From the NCBI RefSeq assembly GCF_001667075.1, contig NZ_LZIL01000074.1, positions 1 to 64,000 on the forward strand: 64,000 nt of DNA. The letters run 5' to 3'. This document shows, piece by piece, positions 33,424 through 42,351 of the stretch. The notes beneath the pieces were generated by a model, which saw only the letters and a program-made list of their open reading frames with translations, made no database searches and had not been told where the DNA came from. The position numbers were made by a program, and so were the translations under genes. The number at the start of each line of letters is the position of its first letter. Positions within the stretch are counted from its first letter, which is position 1. The stretch comes from Mycobacterium sp. 852014-52450_SCH5900713. GTDB taxonomy: Bacteria; Actinomycetota; Actinomycetes; Mycobacteriales; Mycobacteriaceae.

Positions 33424-33918
33424 TTATGGACAGGTGACGTGCACCCCGAAAGTCACCGGGCGCGTGCCGCTTTGGCCGGGCGTTGTCGCCTCGCCCGTCC
33501 CGGTCACCGTGTAGCTCTTGCCCTCCTTGGTTGCCTGGACCTGGGTCGCCGACTTGGTCGACTGGTAGGGCAGTTGGTACTGACCGTTGGCCAGCGTGAG
33601 CGAAATCGCGAATCCGTCCACCATCGGCGGCTTCTCGTCGGACAGGGCCAGCGACACAGACGCCGTGTCGTCGTGGACGGTGATGCGAGTGGTCAGGTCC
33701 CCGGATTCCGGTGGCGACGCGTTCGGTTGCGCCGCCGAACTGGCGCAGTTGACCCCCGTGGTCATGGTGTGTTTGTTCCCGTCGATCATGACGGTCGTGG
33801 TCACGGCAACACGGCTCGAACTTGGGGCGGACGGCGGCTGGCCGCCCTTGCCGGAACAGCCCGACAAACCGGCCACCAGCACAAGTCCCGCGGCCGCGAG
33901 GACATACCGATTCGTCAT
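33424..33918 (-). CDS. LpqH/19-kDa-family lipoprotein
   Basis: ATG at 33918 after GGGAGGTGAG gives 164 residues. MTNRYVLAAAGLVLVAGLSG then Cys is a lipoprotein signal with lipobox LSGC. A Ser/Pro linker leads to the LpqH-like beta domain: TTTVMIDGNKHTMTTGVNC, a second part SLALSDEKPPMVDGFAISL, and GKSYTVTGTGEATTPGQSG ending HVTCP, with the two conserved cysteines. Surface lipoproteins of this family are TLR2 ligands in M. tuberculosis; the physiological role is unclear. Located 16 bp upstream of the hydrolase start. Confidence 0.83.
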   Translation of the reverse strand: MTNRYVLAAAGLVLVAGLSGCSGKGGQPPSAPSSSRVAVTTTVMIDGNKHTMTTGVNCASSAAQPNASPPESGDLTTRITVHDDTASVSLALSDEKPPMVDGFAISLTLANGQYQLPYQSTKSATQVQATKEGKSYTVTGTGEATTPGQSGTRPVTFGVHVTCP

Positions 33919-34002
33919 CTCACCTCCCTTGTCAGCGAGGACGATAGGTTTCCTTCGTTTCGGGAAGGTCTCATTTCTCTGGCGACCAGTCAACCGGGGG
34001 GT

Positions 34003-34737
34003 TTACCGCCAGGCTTCCCAACTGACCATGCTGCGCAGCGGTCCGGCGAAGATGGGCCGTACCGCGTCCGATCGCCATCGCTCTTCGATGACGGGTGCCA
34101 GGGCACTGGTCGTGGTCAGCGGGTCGTCGTCGAGGTAGACGACGGTGATGTATTGGTGCTCGGTTCGCCAGCCCCGCGGCAGGTGGCTCCAGCCGGCGCT
34201 GGAACCGAATGTCCAGGCGCCGGCCGTGCCCGGCACGCCGAGCAGCGCCGGGTGGTGCTCGGCATGCAACCACTGCAGCCACCCGTCCGGTCGGCTGCCG
34301 TCAACGGGTTCTTCGACGATCAGCACGATGCCGCGGTGCGGCCGGAACGGAACCACCTCCGCGGAGACCAGCGCGTGCGGGGCGCTGTGCCATTGCAGCA
34401 AGCGCAGGCCGGCCACTTGCAGGGACGGCCGGACGACGGGAAAGCGGCCGTTCTCGCGCAGCGCGCGGCCGAGGGCGACGAAGTCGTCGAATGTCTCCTC
34501 GACGGGGTCGCCTACCAGGTAGTGCACCGCATTGCCGATCTCACCCCGCGGGCCGTTTGCCGCCAGTCGATGCTGGGGATAGTCGCCGTCGGCGATCCAG
34601 CGCAACCCGTGCACGATGCCTGGAAGTTGATACTGCTCCGGCATGTGATCCAGCAGGTGCCAGCGCAGGTAGCCGCCGTCGTCGTCGGCCGGCGCGGCGG
34701 CGGTGAGGCTGAATATGCCTGCCCTGATCCGGATCAC
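34003..34737 (-). CDS. EthD-like protein with internal duplication
   Basis: Protein of 244 residues. Two related halves are visible: YLRWHLLDHMPEQYQLPGIV near residue 22 and WLQWLHAEHHPALLGVPGTA near 150, each with W-x(2-3)-H-x-x-x-(H)-x-P-x(4,5)-PG, the pattern of dimeric alpha/beta-barrel EthD-type domains. It may be an accessory to the oxidoreductases in the same operon, as EthD is to a P450. GTG start overlaps the LLM stop by 4 bp, and it is last in the operon. Confidence 0.6.
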   Translation of the reverse strand: MIRIRAGIFSLTAAAPADDDGGYLRWHLLDHMPEQYQLPGIVHGLRWIADGDYPQHRLAANGPRGEIGNAVHYLVGDPVEETFDDFVALGRALRENGRFPVVRPSLQVAGLRLLQWHSAPHALVSAEVVPFRPHRGIVLIVEEPVDGSRPDGWLQWLHAEHHPALLGVPGTAGAWTFGSSAGWSHLPRGWRTEHQYITVVYLDDDPLTTTSALAPVIEERWRSDAVRPIFAGPLRSMVSWEAWR

Positions 34738-35606
34738 GCGGCGCCGCCGGGGGAGTGCAGCTCGGCGAGCGCCTGCAGGTTGTCCAGGTAATGCTGCAGC
34801 GAGGTGTGGCGGAAGACGGCGGGCACGATGGTGGCGCCGTGCGCGGCGGCCTGGCCGACGGCGTCTCGGGTTTGTTCCGGCTCGTTGATCGGGTCCAGGG
34901 CCGTCGATGGCGGCAGGACGACCTCGAAATCGGATCGAAGATCGAAGCGGCTCAACCAATCTCGCGCCTGAGGCAGGGTCACGTTGAAGGGTGCCCAGCC
35001 GTCGGCCAGGTTCGCGGCGCGGCGCAACGACCGCAGCGTGCGGCCCCCGATCCAGATCGGGACACGGTCCTGCACCGCGCACGGATCCACGACCATGCCG
35101 CCGAAGGAGTAAAACTCGCCGTGGTAGGCGGGTTCGGGCACGGACAGCGAGGCGCGCAGCGCCTTGAGGGCGTCGTCGCCCCGCGGTCCACGGTCGTCGA
35201 AGGGTGCGCCGATGAGCTCGAATTCCTCTTTGAGGCTGCCGACTCCGACGCCGAGGATGAGCCGGCCGCCGCTCACCTTGTCCAGCGTGCCGTAGCGTTT
35301 GGCGATCTCGAGCGGATGGTGGTATCCGAGCACCAGCACGTTGGTGGCAAACCGGATTCGTGAGGTGCGCGCCGCCAGGTAGCCGAAGGTGGCCAGCGGA
35401 TCCCAATAGCGGGTACCGCGGCGGTGCGTCTCGGCCGCGGGCAGCGCGATGTGTTCGCTGCAGGTTAGGTGGTGGTAGCCGAGCCGATCCGCCGCCTCGG
35501 CGATGCGCGCCAGGTCGTCGATGGAAGCGTGTTTCTCCCAGTCGCCGCTGGTCTTCGGAAACATTGTCACCACGGGGGTGGCCACCGAGAGTCGTGGGGC
35601 GCTCAT
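34734..35606 (-). CDS. LLM class F420-dependent oxidoreductase (TIGR03619-like)
   Basis: Protein of 290 residues. Landmarks: AEAADRLGYHHLTCSEHIAL near residue 36, RIRFATNVLVLGYHHPLEIA near 82, GRLILGVGVGSLKEEFELIG near 112 and PIWIGGRTLRSLRRAANLAD near 175. These are the standard features of F420-dependent LLM enzymes. Its ATG overlaps the SDR stop (ATGA), and its own stop overlaps the EthD-like start, so it is embedded in a coupled operon. Substrate unknown. Confidence 0.82.
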   Translation of the reverse strand: MSAPRLSVATPVVTMFPKTSGDWEKHASIDDLARIAEAADRLGYHHLTCSEHIALPAAETHRRGTRYWDPLATFGYLAARTSRIRFATNVLVLGYHHPLEIAKRYGTLDKVSGGRLILGVGVGSLKEEFELIGAPFDDRGPRGDDALKALRASLSVPEPAYHGEFYSFGGMVVDPCAVQDRVPIWIGGRTLRSLRRAANLADGWAPFNVTLPQARDWLSRFDLRSDFEVVLPPSTALDPINEPEQTRDAVGQAAAHGATIVPAVFRHTSLQHYLDNLQALAELHSPGGAA

Positions 35607-36385
35607 CCCTGCATGTACCCTCCGGCGTCGACAGGGATGGATTGGCCGGTGATGGTGCGGCTTTCGTCGCTGGCCAGAAACAACGCCAAGTTGGCGACGT
35701 CTTCGGGCGTGGAGATATCTTGCAGGGCAACGCCTTTGACGGCTTTGGCGCGCTGGGTGGCGAAATCGACCCCTCGCTCGTCGGCCGTGCGTTGCACCCA
35801 TTGCCGCCACAGCTCGGTATCGATGGCCCCGGGCACAATGCAGTTGCACCGGATGCCGTAGGGCCCGACTTCCAGCGCGACGGTCTTGGTGAACGCCCGC
35901 AGGGATGCCTTGGCGGTGACGTAGTGGGTCTTGCGGACGATGCCGGAATAGCCTGCCGTGGAAGAGAAGTTGAGGATGACGCCGCGACGGCGCGCCAGCA
36001 TCGACTGGTTGAGCACTTCCCGGGTGCACAGCATCGCCGCGGTGACGTCGATGGCGAGAGTGGCGTTCCAGTTGTCCAGGGTCTGCTCCCAGATCCAGCG
36101 GTCCTGTCCGGGTGCGGCGGCGTTGTTGCACAGAATGTCCACGTGGCCGAATTCGGTCACGGCTCGCGCCACCATGGCCGCGACGTCATGCTCGTCGGTG
36201 ACATCCGCGCGCACCGCGATGGCTCCGGGCCCGGCGGCGTGGGCGGCCTCGCGTACCAGCTCTTCGCGTCGCGCGGCCAGCAGCACCCTGGCGCCCTCCC
36301 GGACGAACAGCGCGCCCAGCACGGGCCCCAGGCCGGTGCTAGCCCCGGTGATGATCGCGACCCTACCGTCAAGCCGGCCGCTCAT
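35603..36385 (-). CDS. SDR family oxidoreductase
   Basis: Classical short-chain dehydrogenase of 260 residues. Cofactor motif AIITGASTGLGPVLGALFVR at residue 11, ADVTDEHDV near 63, NNAAAPG near 88, catalytic Ser in LNFSSTAGYSG near 142 and YxxxK in THYVTAKASLRAF near 155, then a C-terminal substrate loop and GQSIPVDAGGYMQG end. ATG at 36385 is the family start; 7 bp separates it from the upstream hydrolase stop. Member of the four-gene operon 37190-34003. Confidence 0.88.
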   Translation of the reverse strand: MSGRLDGRVAIITGASTGLGPVLGALFVREGARVLLAARREELVREAAHAAGPGAIAVRADVTDEHDVAAMVARAVTEFGHVDILCNNAAAPGQDRWIWEQTLDNWNATLAIDVTAAMLCTREVLNQSMLARRRGVILNFSSTAGYSGIVRKTHYVTAKASLRAFTKTVALEVGPYGIRCNCIVPGAIDTELWRQWVQRTADERGVDFATQRAKAVKGVALQDISTPEDVANLALFLASDESRTITGQSIPVDAGGYMQG

Positions 36386-36392
36386 TGCGCAG

Positions 36393-37190
36393 TCAACCTG
36401 CGGGCACGCATGTTTCGAGCCAAGCGTGGATTCTCTCGGCGACGGCACGCCACCCAGGGTCAAGCATCATGTCGTGGCTCATCTTAGGGAAGATTTCCGC
36501 TTCGGTGTCGTAGGCGGCCGCGGTCGCCCGGACTTCTCGTGTCGTGAAGCACACGTCGTCTTCGGCCCCCAACACCAACAGCGGCGTGCTGACAAGGTGC
36601 GGCCTGGGTTTGTCGAGCCACAACATGTCGATCGCGATCTTGAGCGCATACTCCTCGCAGAGTTCGGCGGCATAGCGCGCCACATCGGCTTCGGAGTTCG
36701 ACCGCGAGAAGAAGGTCTCGCGGGCCAATTCCGGTGTGCCGCCGACACCGCACAGCGACCTGGTCCGGACCAGCCCGCTGGCGGTGTACCACGGGTGCCG
36801 CTTGAACCTGCGCGCCAAGAATCCGCGGATGCCGTTCGGGGGTACCGACGCCAGCAGCACGGCCGCCGCAGCGTCGTGCGATTCCAAGTACTTCTGGACG
36901 ACGAAGCCACCCATGGAGTGGCCGACTATCACCGGTCGTTCCGGCAACCGGTCCGCGACCGTGGCGACGTCGACAACGAAGTCCGCGATCGAACACAACC
37001 GCATCGACTTGAGAGCCGGGCTCATTCCGTGACCGCGAAGGCTCAGCGCCAACGCTCGGTGGCCCTTGTCCGCGAAGAAGTCCAGGAAATGCTCGTCCCA
37101 GCACCAGGCGCCGTGCCATGCGCCGTGGACGAATAGCACCGGCGGCTTGTGGGATTCGCGGCGCGGCGTTCTGTCGATCACTTCGAGCAT
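36393..37190 (-). CDS. Alpha/beta fold hydrolase
   Basis: Protein of 265 residues. LFVHGAWHGAWCWDEHFLDF near residue 19 and the nucleophile Ser in VIVGHSMGGFVVQKYLESHD near 92 are clear; the acid Asp is in LVLGAEDDVCFTTRE and the His in EIFPKMSHDMMLDPGW near 242. All triad residues are present. The fold resembles esterases and lactonases; substrate unknown. ATG at 37190 follows AGAGGAG. It heads the operon hydrolase-SDR-LLM-EthD-like. Confidence 0.82.
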   Translation of the reverse strand: MLEVIDRTPRRESHKPPVLFVHGAWHGAWCWDEHFLDFFADKGHRALALSLRGHGMSPALKSMRLCSIADFVVDVATVADRLPERPVIVGHSMGGFVVQKYLESHDAAAAVLLASVPPNGIRGFLARRFKRHPWYTASGLVRTRSLCGVGGTPELARETFFSRSNSEADVARYAAELCEEYALKIAIDMLWLDKPRPHLVSTPLLVLGAEDDVCFTTREVRATAAAYDTEAEIFPKMSHDMMLDPGWRAVAERIHAWLETCVPAG

Positions 37191-37329
37191 GAACGTGCTC
37201 CTCTGTGGCGCGCCAGGGTTGCCTGCAACGCCGCTGAGACTAACCGCTGGCCCCCCGCGAAGGGCCGAAATCAGCAAAGCCGCGACGGAGTCGGCCCCGC
37301 CCTCGGCTGTAGTGGCGTTTACTGGGTCG

Positions 37330-38208
37330 ATGCGTGCTGGCGCGGATGGCGGTGAACGGCGCACGTTGCTGCTGTCCGCTTTTCCGGCCGAAGCCGACGC
37401 GGTGCTGTCTCACACCACGCTTGACTCCGACCCGGTGGTCGTGGTCGACCGGCGACATTTCTATCTCGGCGCGATCGCCGGCAAGAAGGTGATCGTGGCG
37501 ATGACGGGCATCGGTTTGGTGAACGCCGTCGACACCACCGAGGCCGCGTTGGCACGCTTCGCTCGCGGATCGTCCAACGAGATTGGGGCGGTGGTGTTTT
37601 CGGGGGTCGCCGGCGGGGCGGCGCGCACCAGCATTGCGGACGTGACCGTACCGGCGCGCTGGACACTGGACAACGGCACGACGTTTCGCCCGGTTGATCC
37701 CGCCATGCTGGCCACGGCCAAGAAGCTCTCCGTCGCACTGGAAAGCGTCGCCGGCAGTATCGATCTGCGGCGCCGGCCGCGAATCGTCGTCGGTGGCGAC
37801 GGTTGTAGTTGGGACAACAACAACGGCGTGGCGTTTCCCTGTATCCCGAACGGCGGCGACGTTTTCGGCTGCCAGCCCCGCCGCGCGCCCGATCGCTCGC
37901 TGCGGTACACGGGCAATTTCCGGCAGGCGGCGGGCCGCTGGCTCAGAAGCGCGCTCATCAGCAACCTGAACATCGTCTCGACGTCGGACCCGGCCTACGA
38001 TGCGACGGACATGGAGACCGCGGCGGCGCAGGCCGTCGCCGATGCGCACGGTGTCCCCTTCCTGGGCATCCGGGGCATCACGGACGGGCCCGGCGATCCG
38101 CTCCACCTGCCGGGCTTTCCGTTCCAGTTCTTCTGCTACAAGCGGATCGCGGCGAATAACGCCGCCCGGGTGACCGCCGCGTTCCTGCAGAGCTGGGGCG
38201 GTGTGTGA
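37330..38208 (+). CDS. Nucleoside phosphorylase/nucleosidase-superfamily protein
   Basis: Protein of 292 residues. LLLSAFPAEADAVL at the start, GKKVIVAMTGIGLVNAVDTT near 51, VVFSGVAGGA near 85 and YDATDMETAAAQAVADAHGV near 225 (the M-E-x-A/E ribose-binding motif) match the PNP/UDP fold that includes 5'-methylthioadenosine/SAH nucleosidase. An insertion with CSWDNNNGVAFPCIPNGGDV is unusual. The ligand is unlikely to be assignable without modelling. M. tuberculosis Rv2293c is the likely counterpart. ATG 37330 was chosen as the point where homology begins. Confidence 0.7.
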   Translation: MRAGADGGERRTLLLSAFPAEADAVLSHTTLDSDPVVVVDRRHFYLGAIAGKKVIVAMTGIGLVNAVDTTEAALARFARGSSNEIGAVVFSGVAGGAARTSIADVTVPARWTLDNGTTFRPVDPAMLATAKKLSVALESVAGSIDLRRRPRIVVGGDGCSWDNNNGVAFPCIPNGGDVFGCQPRRAPDRSLRYTGNFRQAAGRWLRSALISNLNIVSTSDPAYDATDMETAAAQAVADAHGVPFLGIRGITDGPGDPLHLPGFPFQFFCYKRIAANNAARVTAAFLQSWGGV

Positions 38209-38211
38209 CCG

Positions 38212-39066
38212 TTACTCGGGACCGCGGGCGACGGCGCGGGCGGGGTCCGAACACCACTCGGACCACGACCCGGGAAACAGCGCCGCCTCCCGGCCCAGCG
38301 CGGCGAGCGCGGCTACCGTGACGCTGGCGGTCACGCCCGAGCCGCAGTAGGCGCCCAACGGGTCGCCGTGGTCGACGCCGTGTTCGGCCAGAATTCGACT
38401 GAACGCGTCGTCGCCGACGAACGTGCCGTCGGCCGCCAGGACCGCGGTGCTGGGCAGGTTCGTGGCGCCGGGGATGTGCCCGGCGGCGGGGTCGAGCGGT
38501 TCGATTTCGCCGCGGAAGCGTTCGGGCGCTCGCGCGTCGAGCAGCGTCACGGCGCCGTCGCCGGCTTGTTCGGCGGTCAGGGTCGGTCGGCCACCGGCGT
38601 ACAGATCATCGTGCGGCACAGTCACATTCCCGGGCTGCGGTGTCACCTGCCCCGTTTCGAGGCTCCGTCCGGCCGCTCGCCAGGCGGCCAGGCCCCCGTC
38701 GAGGATGCGGACGTCGGACAGACCGGCCGCCGTCAACACCCACCAGGCGCGCGCCGAACCGGCGCGATTCCAATCGTCATAGACCACGACCGGCACGTCA
38801 TCCCGGATTCCCCACCGGCGCGCGGCGGACTGCAGATCGCTGCCCGCCGGCAGCGGGTGGCGGCCACGTCCGGCGATCGTGTGATCGCTGAGTTCGTCTT
38901 CGAGCGACGCGTACACCGCGCCCGGCACGTGCCCGTCCAGGTAGGCCGGCCGCCCGTCGGGCTCGTCGAGGCGCCATCGCACGTCGAGGATGGTCACCGG
39001 ATCGCCGGCCTCGAGGAGGCCAGCCAGCTCTGCGACGGTGATCAACACCTGGTCTCGGGTTCCCAC
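38212..39066 (-). CDS. sseB: Thiosulfate sulfurtransferase (rhodanese)
   Basis: Two rhodanese domains in 284 residues: the first (about 8-120) with ILDVRWRLDEPDGRPAYLDG is inactive-type, the second has the active-site loop GAYCGSGVTASVTVAA near residue 240. GTG at 39066, preceded by AGGGAGG, gives the same length I recall for M. tuberculosis SseB (Rv2291), so the longer frame to 39129 was not used. It moves sulfane sulfur from thiosulfate or 3-mercaptopyruvate to an acceptor. It ends 3 bp from the convergent phosphorylase-like gene. Confidence 0.9.
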   Translation of the reverse strand: MGTRDQVLITVAELAGLLEAGDPVTILDVRWRLDEPDGRPAYLDGHVPGAVYASLEDELSDHTIAGRGRHPLPAGSDLQSAARRWGIRDDVPVVVYDDWNRAGSARAWWVLTAAGLSDVRILDGGLAAWRAAGRSLETGQVTPQPGNVTVPHDDLYAGGRPTLTAEQAGDGAVTLLDARAPERFRGEIEPLDPAAGHIPGATNLPSTAVLAADGTFVGDDAFSRILAEHGVDHGDPLGAYCGSGVTASVTVAALAALGREAALFPGSWSEWCSDPARAVARGPE

Positions 39067-39164
39067 CGATTCGCCTCCCTGATCGTCAGCAATGAGCCTA
39101 GCGGCCGCGAAAGCGGCGCCGTTCAGCAAAGGGTGGCGTAGCGTCCTGGTGAGCGGTAGACCAG

Positions 39165-39644
39165 ATGGAGCAGATCGTGGCGCGCATCAGCTATGGAATC
39201 AGCGGTTGTCTTGCCGCCACGTTGGCACTGGTGACGGCGGTCCCCGCGGAAGCGTTGCCAAACACCCAGTGCGCGTTGACGACACCCGTGCGGGAAGTGC
39301 AGCACTTATCCCAATTGCCGCCGGAGCTGACCAAGCTGCTGCCGCCCATCGCCGACATCGGCGCGCCGTTCAACGCGACCGACGCGGTCCGCGATCCGAC
39401 GTTGCCGTTCCGCCGGCTGATTCGTGCCGGCAATCGCGACACCGACTGGTTCGTCTGGTACGAACACGGCGGCGTCGGCTACTTCTGGCAGGCGGTGGTC
39501 GCGCGCGTCGCGCCGGGCAGCGAAGCGAAGGTATTGGCCAACGCCGGAACGATTTCCGACACCCTGTGCAGGCTCACCGATGGCGCCTTCGCCGGCGTGG
39601 TTCCGCCGTATCCGCCCGGATCGTGGGCAGCCTCCGACTTTTAG
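39165..39644 (+). CDS. Exported protein of unknown function
   Basis: Protein of 159 residues (ATG 39165; GTG 39177 also possible). Residues up to about 35 form a signal peptide: ISYGISGCLAATLALVTAVP then AEALPN, a signal-peptidase I site; the cysteine is not in a lipobox. The mature part has two cysteines (TQCALTT and DTLCRLTDG) and a Trp/Tyr-rich centre (DTDWFVWYEHGGVGYFWQAV). Probably secreted or periplasmic. Not recognised. It lies between sseB (divergent) and the glycosyltransferase gene (convergent). Confidence 0.65.
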   Translation: MEQIVARISYGISGCLAATLALVTAVPAEALPNTQCALTTPVREVQHLSQLPPELTKLLPPIADIGAPFNATDAVRDPTLPFRRLIRAGNRDTDWFVWYEHGGVGYFWQAVVARVAPGSEAKVLANAGTISDTLCRLTDGAFAGVVPPYPPGSWAASDF

Positions 39645-39699
39645 GGAGTTCCGCGGTCCGAGGTCAAGGCAAATCCCATGTGGCCCTGGATTTATGGGG

Positions 39700-40842
39700 C
39701 TAAGCCGTGTGCTCGGCGCCGGGGTGATCGTCTTGCGCCGGCGCCCCCAACGTGGCCAGCATGCCCGTTGCCGCCCGGTGCCAGGTGAAGTCCTCGGCAC
39801 GGCGTCGCGCCGAGACGCGTCGGTGGTGCTCGGGGCGGCTGGTGACGGCGCTGACCGCCCGCGCGATGGCGGCCGGGTGGTTGTCCGCCGAAGCACCGCT
39901 GTCCGCGGTGATGATCTCGGTCAGCGCCGAGGTGCGCGAGACCACGGCCGGTGTCCCGCAGGCCAGCGACTCCAGGGCGGCGAGCCCGAAAGTCTCGTGC
40001 GGTCCGGGTGCCAGGGTCACGTCGGCCGAGGCCAGCAGCCCGGCCACCATGCGCCGATCGGAGACGAACCCGGTGAAGTCGACTGGTAGGCGGGCGGCCT
40101 GTCGCTCCAGCCTGGCCCGCAACGGACCCTCGCCCACTACGACGAGCCGGGCATCGACCCCGGCATGGCGCAACTCGCCGATCGCGTCGATGCTGCGGTC
40201 GACCCGTTTTTCCACCGACAGCCGGCCGCAATGAACCACCAGCAGCTGGGTCGGCGTCGCCCAGCGCCGCCGCACCAGGTACGAGTGCCGGCGCGGGTGG
40301 AAGGTCTGCAGATCCACGCCCAGCGGGACGGTCACGGTGTTCGTCGCGCCGATGCGGTCGAATTCCTCGCGCGCGAAACCGGTGGTGCATACCACCGTGT
40401 CGTAGTCGGCCGCGGTGCGCGCGTTGGCCAGATCGGCGAATTTCACCGCGGCGCGGCGCGGAAGGATCTGTCCCACAAGCCGATCCAGCCGCTCGTGGGA
40501 AATCATGACCGTTGTGGCGCCATGGTCGCGTCCCCACCGGCCCAGTGATCGCAGGGTCAGCCGGTCGGAGACCTCCAGGGCGTCGGGCCGCAACGCCTCC
40601 AACAGCGCCTTGACCGGCCCGGGCAGTACGGCGCGGTAGCCGCCGGTGAGGGGAATCAGCCGGGCGGGCAGGGTGATTCGCACCACGCCGGTGTGCAGCC
40701 GGCTGCGCTCGGCACGCTGCCCGGGAACGATCAGGAACACCTCGTGCCCGCCGGCGCAATATTCGGCGCCCAGCCGGTCCACCGCGGTGCGAAGGCCGCC
40801 GGAGCGAGGGCCATAGAAGTTGGCGACCTGTACAACGCGCAT
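39700..40842 (-). CDS. GT4 family glycosyltransferase
   Basis: GT-B enzyme of 380 residues. VQVANFYGPRSGGLRTAVDR at the N-terminus is the acceptor-side Gly-rich loop; the donor side has VVHCGRLSVEKRVDRSIDAI near residue 210, VVGEGPLRARLERQA near 245 and the E-x7-E motif in PHETFGLAALESLACGTPAV near 300. A nucleotide-sugar, often GDP-mannose or UDP-glucose, is the donor in related mycobacterial enzymes; the acceptor is unknown. ATG 40842 is chosen because homology begins there; the frame extends 10 codons upstream. Confidence 0.88.
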   Translation of the reverse strand: MRVVQVANFYGPRSGGLRTAVDRLGAEYCAGGHEVFLIVPGQRAERSRLHTGVVRITLPARLIPLTGGYRAVLPGPVKALLEALRPDALEVSDRLTLRSLGRWGRDHGATTVMISHERLDRLVGQILPRRAAVKFADLANARTAADYDTVVCTTGFAREEFDRIGATNTVTVPLGVDLQTFHPRRHSYLVRRRWATPTQLLVVHCGRLSVEKRVDRSIDAIGELRHAGVDARLVVVGEGPLRARLERQAARLPVDFTGFVSDRRMVAGLLASADVTLAPGPHETFGLAALESLACGTPAVVSRTSALTEIITADSGASADNHPAAIARAVSAVTSRPEHHRRVSARRRAEDFTWHRAATGMLATLGAPAQDDHPGAEHTA

Positions 40843-40926
40843 AACGTGAGGACACGCGGTGCGCGTGTGCATTCAACAATGTGGACTTGGCGCTGGCCTG
40901 AACAGTCCATGAATTCCGCCGACCGG

Positions 40927-41085
40927 CTAGCCCTTGGGGCCCTCGGCTTCGTTGATCCGTTCGCCGACGTCGGCGCCGGATACCCGCGCGCCGAGGAAGT
41001 CGCCCGAAATCGGGAGGCTCAATGCAGTTGCGAGGTCCCACTGACCGGGTGCGGAATCCGACCACCGTGCCCGACACGTCCGCGA
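40927..41085 (-). pseudogene. Possible 3' remnant of an unidentified gene
   Basis: In the 289-bp gap between the glycosyltransferase and the Rieske gene, a minus-strand frame ending at TAG 40927 reads DLATALSLPISGDFLGARVS and ADVGERINEAEGPKG, with strongly GC-ending codons. It continues upstream only into the antisense of the Rieske gene start and has no credible start of its own. It looks like a surviving C-terminus. Not recognised. Confidence 0.3.
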
Positions 41086-41131
41086 TACGACGAGGTCGCG
41101 GGGGCTTGACCATCCATAGGTACTCCGGTGT

Positions 41132-42313
41132 ATGGTCCGAGTCGTGACGATCGAGAGCGTGCGTCCGGTTGAACTCAACGACGATCTGACGCGGCGAGCG
41201 TTGCGGCTCGTGTTGGACAAGACGACCGACCTGGCCGCGGACGTGCTGCGAGTGCCGCTGCATTACTACCGGGACGCCAAAGTCGCCGACATCGAGGAGT
41301 CGCAGATTCTGCGGCGGACCCCACTGGCGATTTTGCCGAGTGTGCAGCTGCCCGATCCGAACGACTTCGAAGTCCGCTCGGTGCTCGGTAATTCGCTGTT
41401 GGTGACCCGGGACCGCTCGGGAGCCAGCCATGTGTTTCTCAACTACTGCCGCCACCGCGGCGCTATGCCCGCATGCGGTGCGGGCAACGCCTCTCGCTTC
41501 ACCTGCCCCTATCACGCGTGGACGTACAAGAACACCGGTGAGTTGTTCAGCGTCCCAGGCAAATCCGGCTTCACGGGGGTCGATACCCACGATTACGGGC
41601 TCGTGGAGTTGCCCAGTCAGGAAGCGTACGGCTTCATCTGGGCGGTGCTGAGCGCCGACGGTTCCCTCGACGTCGACGCGCATCTGGGTCCGCTGCGTTC
41701 ACAGTTAGCCGAACTCGACTACGGATCGTTCGGGTATCACACGCACCGCGAGTTCATCTCCGAGGTGTCGTGGAAGGGGGCACTGGAAGCGTTCGCGGAG
41801 GGATACCACTTCCCATTTGTCCACGGCGAGAGCCTGATTGGCCAGAACGCCCTGCCCAACGTGGCCATCTACGACGAGTACGGCAAGCATCACCGCCTGG
41901 GCTTTCCGTTCAACTGGATCGCCAACCTCGACACCGATCCAACTGGATCGTGGGACGTGCGGGACAACATGGGCCTGATCTATTGGATCTACCCGAACCT
42001 GATTCTGGCCAACAGCAACGTGGGCGTGGAAGTCATCGACATCCTGCCCGCCGGCGCCCCCACCCGCTGCACCGTGCGGCACAGTTGGTTGGCGCGCATC
42101 CCGGCGACCACCGACGACCAGCGGACCGGCTACGACATGATCTACGACGCCGTGCACGCGGCGGTGCGCGACGAGGACTTCGCGATGCTGCCGCAGTGCG
42201 GCGAGGGTGTGCGCCAGGGCCAACACGACCATATGGTGATCGGCCGCAACGAGATCGGCGTGCAACACATGGTCAGAGTGTTTGCCGAGGAGATAGGCGT
42301 CGCGCTGAGTTAG
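41132..42313 (+). CDS. Rieske non-heme iron oxygenase, alpha subunit
   Basis: Protein of 393 residues. The [2Fe-2S] Rieske site is C-R-H ... TCPYHAWTYK (residues about 107-132), and the mononuclear iron ligands are the two His of EGYHFPFVHGESL near 230 plus the Asp of RDEDFAMLPQCGEG near 350. All are present. It catalyses ring dihydroxylation, demethylation or a similar O2 reaction; a reductase partner is not adjacent. Start may be ATG 41132 or GTG 41144. A TetR gene follows 38 bp downstream in the same direction. Confidence 0.88.
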   Translation: MVRVVTIESVRPVELNDDLTRRALRLVLDKTTDLAADVLRVPLHYYRDAKVADIEESQILRRTPLAILPSVQLPDPNDFEVRSVLGNSLLVTRDRSGASHVFLNYCRHRGAMPACGAGNASRFTCPYHAWTYKNTGELFSVPGKSGFTGVDTHDYGLVELPSQEAYGFIWAVLSADGSLDVDAHLGPLRSQLAELDYGSFGYHTHREFISEVSWKGALEAFAEGYHFPFVHGESLIGQNALPNVAIYDEYGKHHRLGFPFNWIANLDTDPTGSWDVRDNMGLIYWIYPNLILANSNVGVEVIDILPAGAPTRCTVRHSWLARIPATTDDQRTGYDMIYDAVHAAVRDEDFAMLPQCGEGVRQGQHDHMVIGRNEIGVQHMVRVFAEEIGVALS

Positions 42314-42351
42314 GTTCTCATGCGACCATACTCACCGTGAGGGCACGGTAG

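Noticed and set aside
39692..41683. 663-codon minus-strand frame across the glycosyltransferase region
   Set aside because: Out of phase with the GT4 frame that carries all motifs, and antisense to the Rieske gene.
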